Source: UBA4802 sp964509195 (GTDB lineage Bacteria > Spirochaetota > UBA4802 > UB4802). Taken from it: a DNA stretch of 64,000 bases. The notes beneath the pieces were generated by a model. The model worked only from the letters and a program-made list of their open reading frames with translations. It was not told where the DNA came from and did not search any database. How positions within the stretch are numbered: position 1 is the stretch's first letter; every line of letters starts with the position of its first letter. This document shows positions 63,060 to 64,000 of the stretch, piece by piece. The DNA is taken from assembly GCA_964509195.1 (NCBI GenBank), contig CAZDWJ010000012.1:29566-93565 (forward strand). The letters run 5' to 3'. Made by a program: the position numbers and the translations under genes.

Positions 63060-63362
63060 AGTATCCTCCATACTATTGTTTCACTAAATCCATATACGCT
63101 GTTTTAATATATTATGGTGCCGCTATAAAAAGTTGATTTTTAAAAAATTAAAATTAAATTATAGCTGTTTATACATGATTATTAACAGTTATCAAACATC
63201 ACTTTTAAAAAAAATTACAAAATTACTTATTGCAAGAACACCATCTCATAGTTAAAAAATTTACACGTATTACCAAGCTTGCATCATAATTCACAATGAC
63301 TATCGTGCATTACCTGAACCATTACATACATTTAAGCATTCTAAATCAACGTGTATATTAAA
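63060..63362. other. AT-rich gap without gene
   Basis: Apart from the leader of the small lipoprotein, no gene, RNA or clear signal is seen. Confidence 0.45.
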
Positions 63363-63440
63363 GATGTCAGTCATGGCGTATTTTCGGGACAAATGTCTTT
63401 ATAACATCTATACCTGAAAGGCGTCATGTATGACATCTTT
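63363..63440. repeat. Imperfect inverted repeat, possible small element
   Basis: AAGATGTCAGTCATGGCG (about 63363-63380) and its near reverse complement at 63422-63440 match at 15 of 18 bases, with ~42 bases between. The inner sequence contains CGGGACAAATGTC. It may be the ends of a short non-autonomous mobile element or a deletion derivative of an insertion sequence. Confidence 0.4.
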
Positions 63441-63508
63441 GAGTTTAAAGATAATATTTTTACATATCGCTGTCAATAATTTTTATGCAAAGGTTTTTTT
63501 ATTATTAG

Positions 63509-63912
63509 GCTCTGATCCCGTTTTAACCGAGCACGTTGTTTGTTTCTTATGCTCTGACCCCGTTTTATCCACGAGAATTTCGAGAATCGCAATGCTTGAT
63601 GTTTTATTTTTTATTTTATGCTCTGACCCTATTGTTCAATGAGCATTTCAAGAGCTTCACTACTTGTTGTCTTATACACCCTGGTGACCAACCCCGCTGG
63701 CTAATGCTCCCTAAAGGCTCTGACCCCGAGCATTTCTAGAACCTCAGTGCTCGTTGGTTTATACACCTTTTGTTATGCTCTGACCCCGTTTTAACCGAGC
63801 ATTTCGAGAGCCTCAATGTTCGGTGTATTGCACACCCGGGCGACCAACCACGCTCCCTGAAGTTTCCTGAGGCTCTCGAAGGGACGAAGGGAGCGGGGCT
63901 TAAGCTCTAACC
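63509..63912 (+). repeat. Cluster of GCTCTGACCCCG repeats
   Basis: GCTCTGACCCCG or a close variant starts at 63509, 63551, 63620, 63717 and 63777, with a sixth degenerate copy (GCTCTAACCCC) near 63903. Several are followed by GTTTTAACCGAGCA and CATTTCGAGAGCCTC. A second unit (ACACC-GG-GACCAACC-CGCT) occurs at ~63675 and ~63832. The sequence is GC-richer than its surroundings and makes no protein sense, although open frames run through it. Confidence 0.75.
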
Positions 63913-64000
63913 CCCTTTTTTTTAAAATTTTTTCCCAAAATTTTTAAAAATTCCCTCAATCTTTTAATTTTTTCACCACTCACGCGTTGTATATACATAG
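63913..64000. other. Low-complexity AT stretch at the window end
   Basis: T- and A-runs interrupted by C-runs dominate. It directly follows the repeat cluster and contains no gene. Confidence 0.6.

Noticed and set aside
63430..63739. Two overlapping plus-strand frames of ~70 residues
   Set aside because: They read through the GCTCTGACCCCG repeats, and their repeated 'CSDP' or 'ALTP' stretches come from the DNA repeats, not from protein selection.
63509..63912. CRISPR array
   Set aside because: The repeats are degenerate and unevenly spaced (units of 42, 69, 97 and 60 bases), with no uniform spacers and no cas genes.

Overview
The window is an AT-rich (roughly 37-39 % GC, hand estimate) piece of a diderm bacterial chromosome. 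Outer-membrane traits recur: a TolC-like channel with an adaptor and a LolCDE/MacB-type ABC transporter, a LolA-like protein, a periplasmic alpha-2-macroglobulin with its penicillin-binding protein 1C, and several lipoproteins with relaxed lipoboxes (LISC, LSC, LIQC, GIGC). The mix (WD40-caspase remnant, Pel genes, HDOD and HD-GYP regulators, fadN/fadA-type beta-oxidation, ADP-forming acyl-CoA synthetase) would suit an uncultured Spirochaetota-like or deltaproteobacterial-like lineage. No rRNA or other marker settles this, so the taxonomy is an inference.

Layout. 1-2.85 kb: the 3' end of a VWA/CsgG-like gene, then dinB (DNA polymerase IV) with a small partner, under a near-consensus promoter overlapped by a perfect palindrome. 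2.86-4.35 kb: a CoA-transferase with a consensus promoter whose spacer is a palindrome. 4.5-6.1 kb: a decayed accessory patch of gene fragments, toxin-like remnants and a frameshifted lipoprotein. 6.5-14.4 kb: alpha-2-macroglobulin plus pbpC. 14.7-18.4 kb: ADP-forming acyl-CoA synthetase, cysteine desulfurase, a DUF3343 Se/S carrier-like protein and an unlisted 48-residue gene. 18.6-24.75 kb: an HDOD protein and a pelD-pelE-pelF-pelG operon without pelA, pelB or pelC. 24.8-28.5 kb: a thiolase and a fused hydroxyacyl-CoA dehydrogenase/enoyl-CoA hydratase. 28.86-29.02 kb: tRNA-Cys and tRNA-Leu. 29.7-34.5 kb: adaptor, permease, ATPase, lipoprotein and TolC-like channel. 34.5-38.5 kb: an alpha/beta-hydrolase remnant, a sodium:solute symporter with its small accessory protein, and a Na/Pi cotransporter.

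39.5-46.5 kb: aroA-aroH, a LolA-like protein, rsmE, a ThiS-like sulfur carrier, a charged helical protein, a radical SAM enzyme, a thioesterase and an HD-GYP protein. 46.9-50 kb: a LysE exporter, a metallophosphoesterase and an AcuC-type deacetylase. 50.3-51.9 kb: a WD40-caspase pseudogene. 52-58.5 kb: the most distinctive block, a secreted calcium-binding lipase, a LifO-type foldase, two anchored beta-propeller-like proteins, a VKOR-thioredoxin fusion and two tiny membrane proteins, which reads as a lipase secretion and folding island. 58.6-59.1 kb: a decayed DUF433/DUF5615 toxin-antitoxin pair. 59.2-63.1 kb: dCMP deaminase, membrane and hypothetical proteins, a second LysE exporter, a DUF1080-like protein and a lipoprotein. 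63.3-64 kb: repeats and low-complexity sequence.

Across the whole window the heptamer GCGATAG (either strand) occurs about 28 times against about 5 expected from composition. It lies in genes in several reading frames and between genes, so it behaves like a genome-wide iterated motif.
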